Shown here in pieces: positions 11,882-39,324 of a stretch of 64,000 nucleotides of DNA. Numbering within the stretch: position 1 is the first letter of the stretch; every line of letters starts with the position of its first letter. The notes under the pieces were generated by a model, which searched no databases, was not told where the DNA came from, and saw only the letters and a list, made by a program, of their open reading frames with translations. Origin of the DNA: Triops longicaudatus (lineage: Eukaryota > Arthropoda > Branchiopoda > Notostraca > Triopsidae); assembly GCA_022885665.1 (NCBI GenBank), contig JAGQDJ010000070.1, positions 1 through 64,000 on the forward strand, given 5' to 3'. Both the position numbers and the translations under genes were made by a program.

Positions 11882-14800
11882 TTCAAAACTGTTTTAAATA
11901 CGAAAAGGACACGAAAAATGATGCAAGCTCGAAAAAACTATGTAAACACAATGCTTCAAGAACAATAACAAAACACATTCGGTGACGTTGCATTTATGCC
12001 ATAGATTTTCATAAATAAAAACTGAGTTGCTAAGATCTGAAAATAAATGAATACTTAAAAGATTTGCCTTAAATTTTATTTCTACTTTTTATGTAATTTA
12101 ATGCCGGATTTATAAGATTTATTTCCATGTTGGTCAGTTTTAAGTCGCAACTGTGCCATCTAACGGGCACATTATCGACTATAGATTTATTTCCAGGGCG
12201 GCAAATACTAGTTTGAAATAGTGAATGATTTCGATACCAGATGGAGTCCAAGGCGTGCGAACCCGCCTCTCTGTGGCGTCGCGCTCTTTTTTTATTTTTT
12301 TCAAGAAAAAGCGGGAAAATTGATGGCAAGTGCTGTGCATCTGTAAAGTAAAAAAAAATCACTTAATAATAAAAACTCTGTGTAGTCATTGCTTCCCATA
12401 TTCTCGATATTCTCTGCGTAAATTGAAAATGTAATCGATTTTGTCAACGCATTCATGTAACTCGGCACGGCCGGTTAATCAGGAAACCCCTGAAAGTAGA
12501 AATGATTGTATAGGGTACAAACTAGACAAACGCTTACCGTTAGGAGAGATCGAAAACATTCAAAATTAAAATAAGCAGTTCGTGCCACTGTTTAATTTTC
12601 TTTCCGAAAAACTTAAATAATTGCCCAACACTTGTCGCTGAATTCGCAAGAATTCATTAAGGAAACAGTCTTCATAAATGGCTAACGTATATTTCTTCTC
12701 TGATTTATGTTTCTCCTCTAACACCAGCCGAACCCAGTTGTTAGCCTTTTCAGCAATGTCTTATTGCGTGGCAATAAAATCTCCGTTCTCCATTTCGTCC
12801 CTCCATCGACCACAGCGTCATCAAACAGTGGGGGACCCACCTAATGAACTTTGTTGTTGGGAGGGGTGAATGGCTTTGAATGGTTTTTCTGTATGTATAG
12901 GGACCAAACTAACATATAATCATTTATCTCCTTTTCGCCACTGCTCATTTGAATGACTCCCCACCTTCGTTTATTGCACCTCCGCCTCTTTTTTCTTCAT
13001 CAAGCCTTGCCGATCTCCCGAGATGAAACAATCCTTGGCCAGGATTGGCTTAAGCCACATAACTGGTGCTCACGTTAACTTCCCCTTTTCTTCATTTCCA
13101 CGAGCTTGTAAGTCATGCGCCGGTACCGAAACTCTTCCAGGATTCGACTCTCCAAGACGGCAATCAATCCCGTTGGACAAATTCCCAACGTCTACGCGCA
13201 TGGCTTCCTTGCAACTTCTCCAAAGCAGACCCTTGTTTCCTTAAGTAAGAATAAAGCTCTAATAAGACATTAAGAACCGGGTTAGGGATAAAACGCGATA
13301 CAGCGAGTGAAAGAGCAAAAGGAATGAAACGTATGCAAACACAGTAATCGCGTCGTATAATTTCCTACTTCGGAGTAAATATCCAGATAAATTCCTGAAC
13401 ATTTTTATTTATGTATTTGTATCATTTATGTGTATAATTTTATTTGTAACATTTGTTAGTATCCCGCCAGATTTTTGTTTTCAAGTTTCCTAACTTAACA
13501 CGTGAATCTGATTTTGTCAAACCTTCGGTGTCTCGAATGGCTGTCAAAATCGGAGCTCTATTGTAACATTGAGGGATTCTGCTTCTGTAATAGCTATGAT
13601 TACAAGCAAGGATTACGCACTGATGCGTATGGAAGAGTATCTGTGGAAAGTATGTACGGGTATGAGAGCAAAACGCCAAACGGAATGCAGCAAAGGCAGC
13701 AAAAAAGAGGTCGTCGTTGGGGACGACGTCCGGGGACTTGGAAGTCGGATTAGTGTTGTCAGGAACCGGCTGCTTCCTACTCCATCACACGTTTGCATAG
13801 CGAAAAACAATCGTAAAAGGGGAGTTTGTCGCACACACGACACGCTTTGGCGCTGCTGAAACAGCGATCCTCAAGAGAGCGCAGAAAACAAGCTCAAGTA
13901 ACGCAGTAATGGCTCACGTTCTCGTAGTAGTAGTTATAATAATAATAAATCGGATTGGATGGGTCTTCTCCCGCTTTCTAATTCAGGATGTTACATGAGA
14001 AAGCACCCGAAAGCTTGTTTATGGGATTGGACACGGCACCGTACGTAAAGCAAGCAGGACACGTGGCTTTAAGCGTTTTTACACATCAGAGAGGGAACGA
14101 ATGGAACGCACACAAGGATGGGATTTTCCGCTCGTGGAAAAAAGATTTTCTACTGGATTAACTTGTAGATAGAGGGACAAACATAAGGAGGTTTTGTGTT
14201 AGTGTACACTGAAGATTTGGAGCAAGTCTTTGAAGATTCTAAGCGATTCGACTAGGAAGCGAGTGATTGCTATTAGCTTAAAACGATTAGCTTGTTCTAA
14301 TCATGGACAATGGAAAGTTTATTAACAATTGGAGTAAGGTGAGCAATAAAAAGTTATGAAAAGTTAAAAATTATGAAAAGTTTATTATATAAAACTTTCC
14401 CATAATTACCACAAAGTGCGACTCCAGTGATTTGAGTGAAAAAAATATGGTTTCAAGCAAAGAGCTGCCGATACAGCCATGAATGTTATTAAGTTATCGT
14501 ATATGGCACACAGTACATAATCTGTAGTACTTAGCGTGGTTTGTAGAGCCTTTAACAGGATTTGTGCAAGACTTGTAATCATTTCCAGTTTAAAGAATTC
14601 GTATTTTCTTAGAATATCTTAGTTATTATGAATTGTAGTAAGTACGTATAATGAATGAAAAAAATATACCTAAAATAAACAGAATTAGTCAACTAGCTGT
14701 TGGAGGAATTAGAAATTAATGCCTCTTCCTCGTGAGATTGCATCTGCCTTTAATGCAAAGACGAATTCGTGAATGAAGAACGAAATCAACAGAATTTGTG

Positions 14801-16747
14801 TGTTACACGAAGAAATCGGCAAGATTGGTTACCATTTTCAATAGTACAGTGAGGAATGGACAGGTGGGATGCTTACGATTTACGATGCTGTGCTCTGTAA
14901 ATGGAAATTTCGGAACAGTGGAGCGCAAAGGGTTTCCTATAACAGCACAGAAGAAGTTAATTGCATTGTCACATGTGTCCCAAACCAAGGGCGAAGGGGT
15001 TAGGTCCTTTATTGTATTCCTATTTCGGCTTTGGTTTGCCAGTTCGTGAGGCAGACAATGAAGACATTGGGTTCGATTTTGGGTGCCGAGCAAGTCATGC
15101 GCTAAAGTAATTAGGGCGCCAGCGATAAGCTCCAACAAGTTAATGTAGTGGAAGATTGCTTAAGATGGTTCTCAATAATACCAAAAACCTTCTGTCTTTT
15201 CGGAGGAAACAGCGAAGAAAAAATCGTAAAAATTAAAAATAACTATTTGGTTACGTTCCATGGCCCAAAGCTAGTGGGCTAATTTTTAAGTTTATACATT
15301 ATAGTTCTTCACGATTATTCTTTGACTAGTAATATATTAAGATTTCGTAATGTATTAATACTCAAAGTAGGAAAATAAAGGAATCAAAGCCACATTTTTA
15401 AAGAATTTTCTGATTTTTTCTTCCTCTTTATTGAATATTTACTACAACAGTAAATGGTGCATAACTGTGCTAGTCATTGCTGTTCTGCTCTCCCCTGAGG
15501 GAAATATTTTATTCTTGCAAATGTAATCATAAGAAAAGTTATCTAACCATAAGGCTGCAATAGTATGTGGTATGGGAGGGTTCATATAACCCCCGGAATC
15601 CTCAACCTCAATAAATACATACATTACACCCTCGTATGTCGTTATTGTAAACGAGGGGCCAAAGGAGGGTGTACTATAGGGAGGGTGAGTTGTTGCACCC
15701 TCCTTCCGTTTCACCCTCAGTGTCCGACTTGATGAAACCCTGCTTAGCAAGCAAATGAAGACCACCTGCTGCTCGGAAGAAGATGTAGCGATGGATATGC
15801 TTTGTTAACCACAACGACAGACGCCAAAACCCTTCATAAAAGGAAACTTAACCCCCTCACACCAATAACAAATCTTTAACCCTTTAGCTAGCCCCGCTTC
15901 TTTCAGGTTTGGGGAAAGAAGGACGTTTATTCCACTACGGGGGATATACAAACAATTTATGGCGACCTTAAATCACCGTTTGATGGAATTAGTGTAGTCA
16001 AGTTTGTTTGGACGAAAGGGAATATTTTTCAACTAAGAAAAAAGAAATAAATATCATTCGTTTTTCCATTTATTCCTCATAAGGTTTCATTTGATAGTTT
16101 CACGTCTCTGTATGAATAATAGTAGTATGAAGTGAACCCATGTTTCTGTATTTTATAGAGTTTTAATATAGTTTTCGATAAACCATTTTTTAAACGATCT
16201 TCAAAAAGTTGGTAAGCTCTTCTTGCGTTATTTAATTTCGTGGCAATTTCGCATAGTTTCGTACCCGGAGCATTAGAATAACTGAGAACTGTGGCGTTTT
16301 TTGAGAACTCAATGATTTTATTACACAGCGTGCTTTGTCACTCTTGTTCATTTTTCACATGACCAATTTTTGGCACTGAAAACAACATTACCAGTAATAT
16401 TCCTTTTTGTGTATCATATGACAGGGGTTAAAAGGAACTGACAAGAAAAAATTGACACAATCCACCGAGTACACTAACGAACCTTTTCTTTCGAGATAAA
16501 AGAAAGGACACTTAGAAAAGAAAACTGACCTCCAAATAAACATTTTTTACACGTTCACCATCAAAAATGCTCTTTTTCACAACTTCCAAGAAAAACTATT
16601 CTTATTTGCACAAACTTCACTCTTCTTAATTCAGGGAGCGTCTTCAACAGTGAAGCGTCTTTGTTTCGGGAATTTCACACCGTGAACTCACTTTAATTGG
16701 CTACAACTATTTGGCCGATTTTTTAGCAGTATTTTTTTTTTTTCTTT
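11882..16747. other. Intergenic DNA between IGBP1 and PITX
   Basis: No gene supported over about 4.9 kb. It includes the IGBP1 5' flank, a segment near 12.1 kb similar to one near 48.2 kb (listed separately), and a block at about 15.55-15.72 kb with several GAGGGTG/CACCCTC words in both orientations. The PITX 3' UTR should lie just below 16748. Short open frames at 13.0-13.9 and 14.8-15.8 kb show no domain and no splice support. Confidence 0.55.
12105..12180. repeat. Dispersed repeat copy, related to 48.16-48.23 kb
   Basis: The segment shares a run of aligned words with 48157-48225: CATGTTGGTC, AACTGTGCC, then TAACGGGCAC and TTA. The core forms a small stem, GTGCC paired with GGCAC around seven bases. 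Both copies are noncoding. Element class and ends are not resolvable by eye. Confidence 0.45.
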
Positions 16748-25858
<9,111 letters not shown>

Positions 25859-26439
25859 TCTGTAAGATTCTCTTAACTCCCTTTTCTGTCTGTAGCAACG
25901 AGTTAAGTGACGGTTGACGTTTCTTTTGAGACAAGCTTAGAAATCCACGTTCTTTTGATTCACAGCAGAAAATTAAGGAAATCTGCGTTCTTTGAGTTGT
26001 CCGAGTTCAAGAGTCACTAGAAATCACACTCGATCCGGTAGAGATTCTCAATACACTATTGCTTTTCGGCTCAAGAGGCGAAAGAAACACACTAAATCAC
26101 CTTGTACGGTTTTCAGCCATGTAAATGAGTGTGATATTTGTATATCACCAGATAAAAAAAGGTGGTGATTTCTTGATAACGGTTCTTTCACACTTTGTTA
26201 TTTCACCCTGATAGTCTGCTTGATCGTGTATCGTATTCACGGTCGTGGTTCAGGTAGACACTTGCTTCCACGGTTGAGTTAATCTTCGAACGACAGTGGA
26301 ATCTGCACTTTCCCCGATTTACTTCGTTTTGGTTTGTTCTTTCACACCGCAATCACTGGCCATCAGCAGGCTTGGTTAAGGCTTCTTAGGTCAGATTGAA
26401 AAAAGAGAACAAAACGGAAGAGTTTAAGGGCAAAGCCAA

Positions 26440-27470
26440 GAAGCTTTTCCGTCTAGTCCCGCGGCTTTTCGCAGACGACGTGCGGAAGCTCTTGGAGCTG
26501 TCTTACGTTTTTGACCCGGGATTTGTCCACAGCTTTACACGAGCTTTCAGGTCAAGTCCAGTTGAATGAGGGAGATTTTCCGAGAGCCCTACACTTTTCT
26601 CCTCAAGTCTGGATGCTTTTTGAGATGAGAGTGAGAGTGTTGAAGTGGGGGGAGCCAGCACGGGGGGGGGGGGGCGGAGGAGGGGGTTGCAGCTTCCGAC
26701 CCGAAACTTTTTGCTTGTGCCCTCCCGAGTACGCACTTCGCGGCCAAAAGATACCTTCTTGCGTGGGCTAAGCCAGCCCCGGTTTTACTTGCGGTAGTAG
26801 TTCGCCGCGGACGGGCTCCTTACTACCAATGGCCGGATTAAACTCGAGGCTCACCGTCTAATCTAGACGGGCTGCGGGCGCGATTTACCGTGCCTCCGGC
26901 CAGGTCAATATATCATGCAGCCAAGTCTATGTGCACAAGCAGGAAAACCGAGGAAGGGTTGTGCCTTGGGGGGGAGAGGGTGGGTCTTTTTACGTCACAA
27001 GGTTCGGGGGTTGTGGCAACCTGGGGCCGCTTGATCAGTCTTGCCAACGCGAAAACCCCTTTTTGCATAGTGCAGCTACGCAATACCCAGTGGGGTGAAA
27101 ACGAGGGTGGGAAGGTGGGGTGGATTCAAGTCGGTGCACAAAAACCCCTTGGCCTAAGTGGGCTTTGGGCCTTGCGCTTTAACTGAGCTTTTTCCCCTCC
27201 CAAGCATCCATTTTACTTACGTGAAGGCAGTGATAACAGGCCCCGCCTCTCTGGCCTAGGCCCCGCCTGTAAACCTTTATCGCCTGGGGCTGTTTGGCTC
27301 ACTGGCGTGCGAGGATAGTAAGGAGTGCGCCAATGGGAGTGGGGCGCGGAACAGGTTCCCCTGAGGGCGTGGGCGGAGCTTGCTGACAGCGGAAGCTCTT
27401 GAGGGAAAGGGAGGCTTTACGGCCGGGATAAAGATATTGGAAAGGGATTGCGGAGGACTTTCCATCCCAT
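26440..27470. promoter_or_regulatory. GC-rich island upstream of PITX with Sp1- and CCAAT-like boxes
   Basis: The most GC- and CpG-rich noncoding stretch of the window, about 0.6-1.6 kb upstream of the PITX start. Two identical GGCCCCGCC boxes lie at 27239-27247 and 27259-27267, a CCAAT box at 27330-27334, and GGGCGGAGC near 27370. A 13-G run starts at 26662. These are typical promoter motifs and fit a PITX promoter or distal 5' UTR. No transcript is visible, so the assignment to PITX is inference. Confidence 0.45.
26662..26687 (+). repeat. G-run (13 G, then further G blocks)
   Basis: Thirteen consecutive G residues followed by GG, GG and GGGGG blocks separated by one base. The pattern is compatible with G-quadruplex folding and prone to sequencing or replication slippage. 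Confidence 0.7.
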
Positions 27471-30400
27471 TTGGAGGAAATTATCTTTTTTGCTTTGCCT
27501 TGTGAGCGAAATAACGATTGCGTGGTGTCTTTCGGGTAAGATATCTGCGAGAGAAAAAAAGACACCGTGAGAGGGAGGGAAAGGGTGGATTTTGACTGGG
27601 TTCGGAGTATAATGGGTTTGCATGCCAAGGCAATACACAGAAACGAAGAACTCCTTAAGCCCGGGGGCTAAAGCGGGTTCCTCATCAACTTTTATGGGCC
27701 CTGTCTTCCTTCCACCGGAAGATACGACTAGGAGAAAGGAAGGGAGAAACAGTTGTCATTGGCTCTCTTCAGTCGCACGGACGAGACAATAAGAGCGTGC
27801 TATTAAAAGAGAAGACGACGGAATGATTGGTGTACGTTTATTTCTTCATGTATTTGTTCGTTTTGTATAGCATATTTGAGTATTTTTTTGTTTTAATTTT
27901 ACTTTTTTTTGCTGGAAAAGCCGATAGGCTCGTTTGCTTATCGCTCGTTTCGTGTGTTGTGCGACGTGTTTTGTTTTCAGCCCAAATTAAGAGAAGTGCA
28001 TTACGTTTTTAACTCCAATAATTCCTACTGTGTTGTGTAATTTTTGGTCAGCGAACTCTCTTATTTGAAGTATTCAACAGAACTACGATTTTTATCAACT
28101 GCGATTTATGTCTTGGAAGAAGTTTTTCATTCATAGGTTTGGCTTTGTTTCTGAAGCATTCACTCGTTTGACAGTATGAAAAACACACGCAGTGGTCTCA
28201 GAAAAATAAAGTGTTTTGCGCTACATTTTTAGTATTTTTCGTACGGGAATTTTCCAAAATTCTCCTCAGCACGCGAGTCCGATTTAAGCAACTATGGCCA
28301 AGTTCTACAGTATTTTTTTACGATTTGTGACTCTTATTCTTTGATTCTATCCTCTTTGCTTACTTATCCTTTTTATCGTTTGCCTTAAATTTGTATACTA
28401 CCGAAAAATCTCGGTATAACGAAAAATATGACGTTTGTTTCATCGCGCGCATTTTGGGTTAACTTTCGGTATCTGTAGCGTACGGTCTAAGAGAGTTCAT
28501 TATAAAGAGATTATTGCAGATTGTGCGCAATTATTTATTTTCTTTTCAATTTTAGTGCAATTATTTATTTGCGTATTTAATTTCTAGCAGCGGAGATAAT
28601 TCTTAATTTTGGTAGTTTACGGCTCTGAAGTCCTTTTGAAAGGCGCGTTGTAGCGCATTTCCTCAGGGAGGCCGTGCTAACGAGAAAAAGAGGGACAGAT
28701 TGCTGGCAATTCCTATGGGACCTCACAGGAGACGGAAGATAAATGAAAACTCCCCGTCTTTGCTTCCGAGGCTTTACGGGAGAAATTGATATCCAAACAC
28801 AGACAAAAAAGTGTAACATCATTGATAGATTTCTCATCTTTGGGGCTGTGAAGGGCTGCAAGGCAGAAACAGGGGAAACATGAATAGGGTGATTATTACA
28901 CATGAGAGGGTGTGAGACAGCACACGTCTTTTCTTTTTTTAGTTGTGGGGCTAAAAGGTGACAGGCTCATTATGGATATGCCTCACACGCTTGACAAGCC
29001 CTATTCTGCCTTTTAGTCCTGCTTGACTAAGTTTTCTTCGGGAAGACCGCCATGAGTGGTCGCAGGGGTTGCCACGTACAGCCAACGTCAACCGGCATTG
29101 CGTGACGTGTGAATGGGCCGGGACTGATAAAGCCGTCGGTGCGGGAATGGTTTCAGTCCTGTCGGGGATGTTTGACAGCAGTGCCCGGGAAAGTTGGGAG
29201 CCGAGACCTGGGAGCTTGGGAATTTAGGGCTGCGTCGAATTTTCTGCCCTGTTACACCACAGACACTTAATAGAGGGCATATTGTAGCGCACAACAATGG
29301 GAAAGAAGAGAAGGCACGTGCTGAATAGCGCCCTTCTGACACCCGAATTGGCCTCATTTCGCGGAAGAGATCCCATAAGAGAGGTGTGAGGTGCTTTCAG
29401 AAGTCTTTGTACAAAGATCTTTTTTTCTGGGACTTGTGGTTCTTAAGAAAACGAAGAAGGAAGCTGCAGTTTTTGGGTACCTTTGGTCATTTCGATGTTC
29501 TTATTTAGATGTCTTTCGAGTTAAATAAATGTGTAAAAAAATTTATAGTAATTAACCCTTTTATGGACAGAAATATGAAATCGCATTTGAGGCTTTGAAT
29601 ATATTGAGCAATTCACAAATTATGGTTATTCCACAAGGATTGGGTTTTGCTGGAAAAAACTTAGAACGTCTAAGTATTGTTGTGGAGGAAAGAAATTGGG
29701 CTCGAGTTTGATCTGTCAACAAAAGTTTGGAGAACGCGTGCTTCAGCAAGGGTGCGCAGAGCTTTAAGGACCCGCCTGAGGGCATAAAGCATACCTTTTT
29801 GTGGCCGGTAATCCCGGTGCGAGGTGTATTGTGCCGGAGCGTATATGTATACCTTCTAAAGTGCGTTAAGTGGTATTGGGTCTTGCTCTCTTGTACCAGT
29901 ATTATACCGTGTGCCCAGAGGAACACGTTTAAACACACCATCAATGTCCTTTGTGTAACCAAGTTTACTTAAAACCACCGCTGGAGGGGGCTGCTTGCGC
30001 TAACAATAAGCCCTGAAGAGCTCTTGAAAGACTTCGGGATAAGTTTTCATGGTTGAAGCCTTATAGGCTCGTTTTGGAAATTTCAACTGCGAGCGTTCAT
30101 TGATTGTGAGAAAACGATGTGTTTTTCGGACAACAATCCAACCGAGCGTGGGAACTCCGTTTGGATTGAAATGAAACTGTTTTTCAGAGAGTTTTCGCTA
30201 CTGTGTAAATCTCTCGCTGTTTTATAGAAGTTTTGGTTGGTTTCTCATTTCCAAAAGACGTTTTCTTGTGAAAACTGTACGTTTTATTTTGGTCCATTTA
30301 TTTTATATTTTTTGCAACCATTTTTTGTAAATATTTTTTGGCTATTTTTTAACAAAATGTATTGCTGTGAAAGTTGTTCCAAAGTATTTGTACTTTATTG

Positions 30401-33400
30401 ACGAGTAAATCCGATTTTTGTTTATTCGACATTAAGGAAGTTTGTCGCGAGAAAGGTTTTGGGAATGTTAGCTAAATTTGGCCGTTCTTCGTAAAGGAGA
30501 TTAAAATATGGAAGAAAGTGAGAAAAATTGTGAGCTTAAAAAAAAGCGAAAAATTGGACACAATCAAGCGTTCTTTATGTATATCAGTAATTGCGGTGTA
30601 ATTTTACAAGCAGCTTGCGCATTGGAATGTCAAGATAAGTGAACAAAATTCAAGTTGGCAAAAAAAAAAACGAGGTTATCTCGAAATATTTCGTCACTAA
30701 GGTTCCTTCCGAAACTAAGTTTATGACAGTTATATGTTACAATAGCTTATACACGTTCGTGAAATTACTTGGGGAAATACACAAAGTGTTCGTTTTATCT
30801 TAGTAGGTAATTTCGAGGTGTCACGTTAGTTGACTACGTTATTTTTTATCTTATTTCTGACCTATTGCGGCTGGAGATTTATAGCATTAAGAACTTGTCA
30901 ACCGATAAGATTCTGAGCCCCGGTAATTTACAACATTTAGATTTTCTTTAGCGTGGTCCGAAAAGCCGATTTTCCTTATATATTTCTGACTTGATTGAAT
31001 TCACTGATTTAAAAATATCAGTAGCGTCAAAAATAAAACTGCCTCTACTCCATAGCCTAATCTCAATTAAGTTATTTCTTTTACAGTTGGAACAAACGTT
31101 TGAATCACCCAACATAAATCCTAAAATTTCCTTAATTTTTGAGTATTTTCTAGATAAAAAATTGAATCTGTTGAAGAAACCAAAAAACTTTGTATACGTG
31201 AATTGTGTACTTGAAGAGTTGAATTGAATTGGATACCCTATTTTCAGTAAAGATTCGGTATTCATGAGACTTTCTACTTCAGTTTGATTTCACTGCTAAT
31301 CAGCGTGAAATGAAACGCCACAATAAGATTTCAAAATCACACATTCGGATGGAAGTAACACAACTTAGAGGGTGTTGGTGCGTTATAAGAGGGGGAGAGA
31401 GGGGGTAAATGTGTCCGATCGGGGACAACATATTGCAACAATCAGAATGCTGTCCCTTTTTTCACCCTGATGTGACTTGCATTCATGCAAGTTAATTCTC
31501 ATGCAGATCGCGTTACGCAGGCCACCAACCCCAGAATAAGGGGCGAAGAGGGTGCAGCATAGGTCCATAGAAGAAGCATCCGTTCGTGTCACCCCTTGTT
31601 TGGGCTTATATGGAGCGAAATGGTATATACGATGAAGTATATATATTTTGAAGGGGGGTGATGGGGTGGCACACCAAAATATATCTAACGAGGCTCGGAG
31701 GTTGCTCATACACAGTTGTACCCAACGAAACCAGTAAGGTAGATTATCCCCTTTATACCTTTCCCTCTTTGGCCAAAGAAACTACCCCTCTAGTGCGGCT
31801 TACGTGGGATAACATTGGATTAAGTTGATGGGAATCTTCAGAAGAAAATAACGATGCTGAATCACGCCGTTTTCGCTGGATATATACCTAGAGACACAAT
31901 AGCCTGATTTACACACAAATAGTCAGCATGGGGATATAACAGGTTGCCTTATTGATAGTTGCGATAATAAATACCCAATACTTTCATTCATTCTTAGATT
32001 CCGTGTTTTAGCGCTTGTTGACAAAATTCACTTGACGCCTTCCTTTCAACTTGGACAGAAAATCGCACAATGAGGTAGACTATACACAGTTTATATGTAT
32101 ATTTGCCAAAGGTTTTATCATTGTTTTGCATAAACTTGTACTTTTACGCTAATTTGGAACGAAATGACGGGTTACGGATTTCCACGTGACTCCAGGAATC
32201 TTTCAAAGCGTTAATTAGACAATTAGGCGTGAAAATAAGCTCTGTTTATACCATAAATATAAGCTGTACATGTGATGTAACGTCGCACAATTTCGCCAAC
32301 AAATTCAAGCCAGTCTAATATTTTCAAAAACTATGTGTTTTATGTGTTTGTTCAAAAACGTTGTGTACTGGACTCCCGTGGTTCTGTGATTTATAGGACT
32401 ATAAAATAAACGCTCCAAAAAATTCTGTAGGCCTGTGCAGGAAGCAAATTCTTGGAAAATTAAGACACGTATTTTTGCGAAAATGACATTAACAGTCAAT
32501 ATGTGTCATTTTTTGGCTCCATAATACTGTTATATACATACTGACATACTAACAATACTGGTATATACATACTGTTTTAAATGTTACATCAACAACTATT
32601 AAAGTGAAACGATGTACGGCAACGAGCAAAGCTCACGCCGATGAAAGTAATAAAAAAAAATCCATACTGACAATATGATACTGTACACATTTTAGTTTTG
32701 GTTCGTCCTTGTCACTGCCCATGGAAACCCTTACAGCAGTGGTCTCCTTAAAGTGTTATTGCAGAGTATTATTGTACTTTTCTAACTTCTCCAACTGAGA
32801 CTTTCAGACTGCATTGAATTTTCATCCATCATATAGGAATAATTTAGCAACGGGTGTGAACCATTTATTGACTAGCTCTCTTGGTGGTTCGTTTGAGACC
32901 AAGTTAGGGTAAACGGAGTTTAAAGGTACCGCACACGGCTCGGCTTAGGCCGTCGCACGAGTCGGGTATTACGTCCCACGTTCGTGCGAGCAATATACAG
33001 TGGTCCAAACAAGTCAGATCGCACTGGAACCTTTGGCTTGAATGAGATACTCTATGAAAGAAGAGTCTTGGGAAGCCATTTTTATTGCAGTGTTGAAAAG
33101 ACTGTCGTAAAAAGGCCTCTCCCACGGACCGGTTGACAGGACCGCATTGGGAGCGCAACAATGGGCAAACGGGGGAAATGGGAGGCTGGCTCATCATCGC
33201 ATTCACACAGGGATCTTCCTTTTTTCCTTTTGGTCTACCTTGACAGCACCCGGAGGGAGAGATGGGCGGGTGTTGCTGCTGTTATGGACACCATCAAAAG
33301 GTTTTTATCCTAGCAGGTTGACTTTTGAAGGTAAGCGACGCTTCGCAGCGCCCACGTGGCTTTTCATTGTTCCTGGCTGTGGTTTGCGGTTCGCTGTTGA

Positions 33401-34600
33401 TGTCGCGAGCTTCCCAGTAGGCGTGCATTTTTATGGCAGATCGCACTACAAGGGAGAGTATTAAAGATGGGTAATAAAGTACAATGTTTGCGTAGCTAGC
33501 CTTTTTTTCAAACCCTGCCATAAGGGGAGGATTATATTAAATGCGCATATTTATTCTTTTTTTGTCCGTTTTTGTTGTGCTCAAACAGACGCGCGCAACG
33601 AGAGAATAGATTATGCAAATCAGAGCCGTTGTTATACACACAAGATCAACAATATGCTTCAGTGTTCAGTATGCCGGTCTTAAAACTTCAGATATGATGA
33701 ACCACCCTAGCTCCGAGAGGGAAAATGACAAGAATAACACCCAAGTTTGAGGCTTACATTTAAAGCTTTGTTTCTTCTAAAGGGTGCACACGAGTGTTTT
33801 TTTGTAGCAAGCTTAGATACGGCGTTTCGTATGCTCTTCCTTTTTTTTGAAAGAGGTTGAAGTGACTGGAAAGAAGACAGTGAGGAGGAGGAAGACCAGA
33901 TGTACCCCATTACACGAGATTAGCCTTGCTAAATAGATTTGGGAGATCTTCCTTTTGTGAGCGGGAGAAGTTGGCTACTCCAGGGACCGGTGAAATTTGT
34001 TGGGAAAATTACGATGTTGTCACGAGGGGTAATACGTCAAAGTTGTGGAAAGAAAAATCTGGCCGCTTTTTTAAACATTTTACGGTGAATTACACAGTAG
34101 GGAGCAAAATGGGGTTCTTCTTCAAGTTCGTTGGGAATGATTGATTCTCGAGTTGCCATAAGGTCCACATTTTTATTTATCTATGTTAGTTTGCTAAGTA
34201 GCACCTTTAAAAAAAATAGTTGAATTAATTTTGATTTTTTTTTAGAAGGATTCAATTTATACGGTCTGCTGGCTAAGAATAACTTTTTGGCATAAAATCT
34301 TGGTGCCTTTACGTAATAGCTGAAAACGCTTGACGTTATAATTTAAAGCAAGTTAATGAAAAGAGAGAATTAATTTATCACTGGTTTATTTTTAGGGGGA
34401 ATATGCATTAAAAATAAGTGGAAAAGGAGATATTTGAGCCTCAAAACTTATTTCCTTTTCATATTCTCAGTCGGCTGCACTTGCTGCAGTTTCGACTTCT
34501 TCAGCTAAGTCTTTCTGCAGTCTTTTCAACTTTAAAGGGAGCTTTTTAAATGAGCTGAATTTTCATGCGTTTTTTCATTTATTTTGCTTTTATTCTGAAA
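27471..34600. other. Intergenic DNA between PITX and KDM7
   Basis: About 7 kb with no supported gene. Open frames (for example 28577-28903, 29561-29962, 31383-31709, 32904-33206 on minus) lack domains, signal peptides or consistent splice partners. Base composition alternates between AT-rich blocks and modestly GC-rich ones at about 29.1 and 33.1-33.4 kb, which could be unrecognised noncoding exons or enhancers. Confidence 0.5.
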
Positions 34601-34641
34601 AATCGCAGCATATTTGTGTTAGAGATCCCGCTCTCTAGCCG

Positions 34642-34649
34642 TGACGTCA
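34642..34649. promoter_or_regulatory. Palindromic CRE (TGACGTCA) upstream of KDM7
   Basis: A perfect TGACGTCA sits 118 bp upstream of the KDM7 start codon, followed by GC-rich sequence (GGCGGCAGCCGC) and GCGCCATTG. This is a plausible proximal promoter bound by CREB/ATF-type factors. The site is seen directly; its use is inferred from position. Confidence 0.4.
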
Positions 34650-34767
34650 CAGTTTACGTTTATTAAATGGAGGAAAAGGAGCGGCGGCAGCCGCTTTAAC
34701 TGTTTCGAGCGCCATTGAAGCTTCTTTGTGTTGACAAACAACGCTTTGAGTGTTTCACAAATAAGAG

Positions 34768-39127
<4,360 letters not shown>

Positions 39128-39318
39128 TCCGTAAGTTTTGTACGAAAGGGGTCGTTGTGCGGCGTTTGGATCTCTCTGGGTGTTTTCTTTTCAAGTGTGT
39201 GCATTGCTTTTCCACTTCATTTTCACAAAGTTGAATGCCTGTTTATTTTGCCTTGATTTTTACCCTTGTTGACAATTTTTTGGGCTTAACAGAAGCTGAA
39301 GAGCTGAAAAATTTAAGT

Positions 39319-39324
39319 AATAAA
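39319..39324 (+). terminator. Probable KDM7 polyadenylation signal AATAAA
   Basis: AATAAA lies 192 bp after the KDM7 stop codon, the first such hexamer downstream, in the 500-bp gap before the Tip60 stop codon. Confidence 0.4.

Noticed and set aside
12678..13860. Several plus-strand frames of 60-96 codons
   Set aside because: No domains, overlapping in different phases, no consistent donor or acceptor sites; composition matches intergenic DNA.
31383..31709. 108-codon minus-strand frame in the PITX-KDM7 spacer
   Set aside because: Residue composition is not protein-like and no similarity or splice context supports it.
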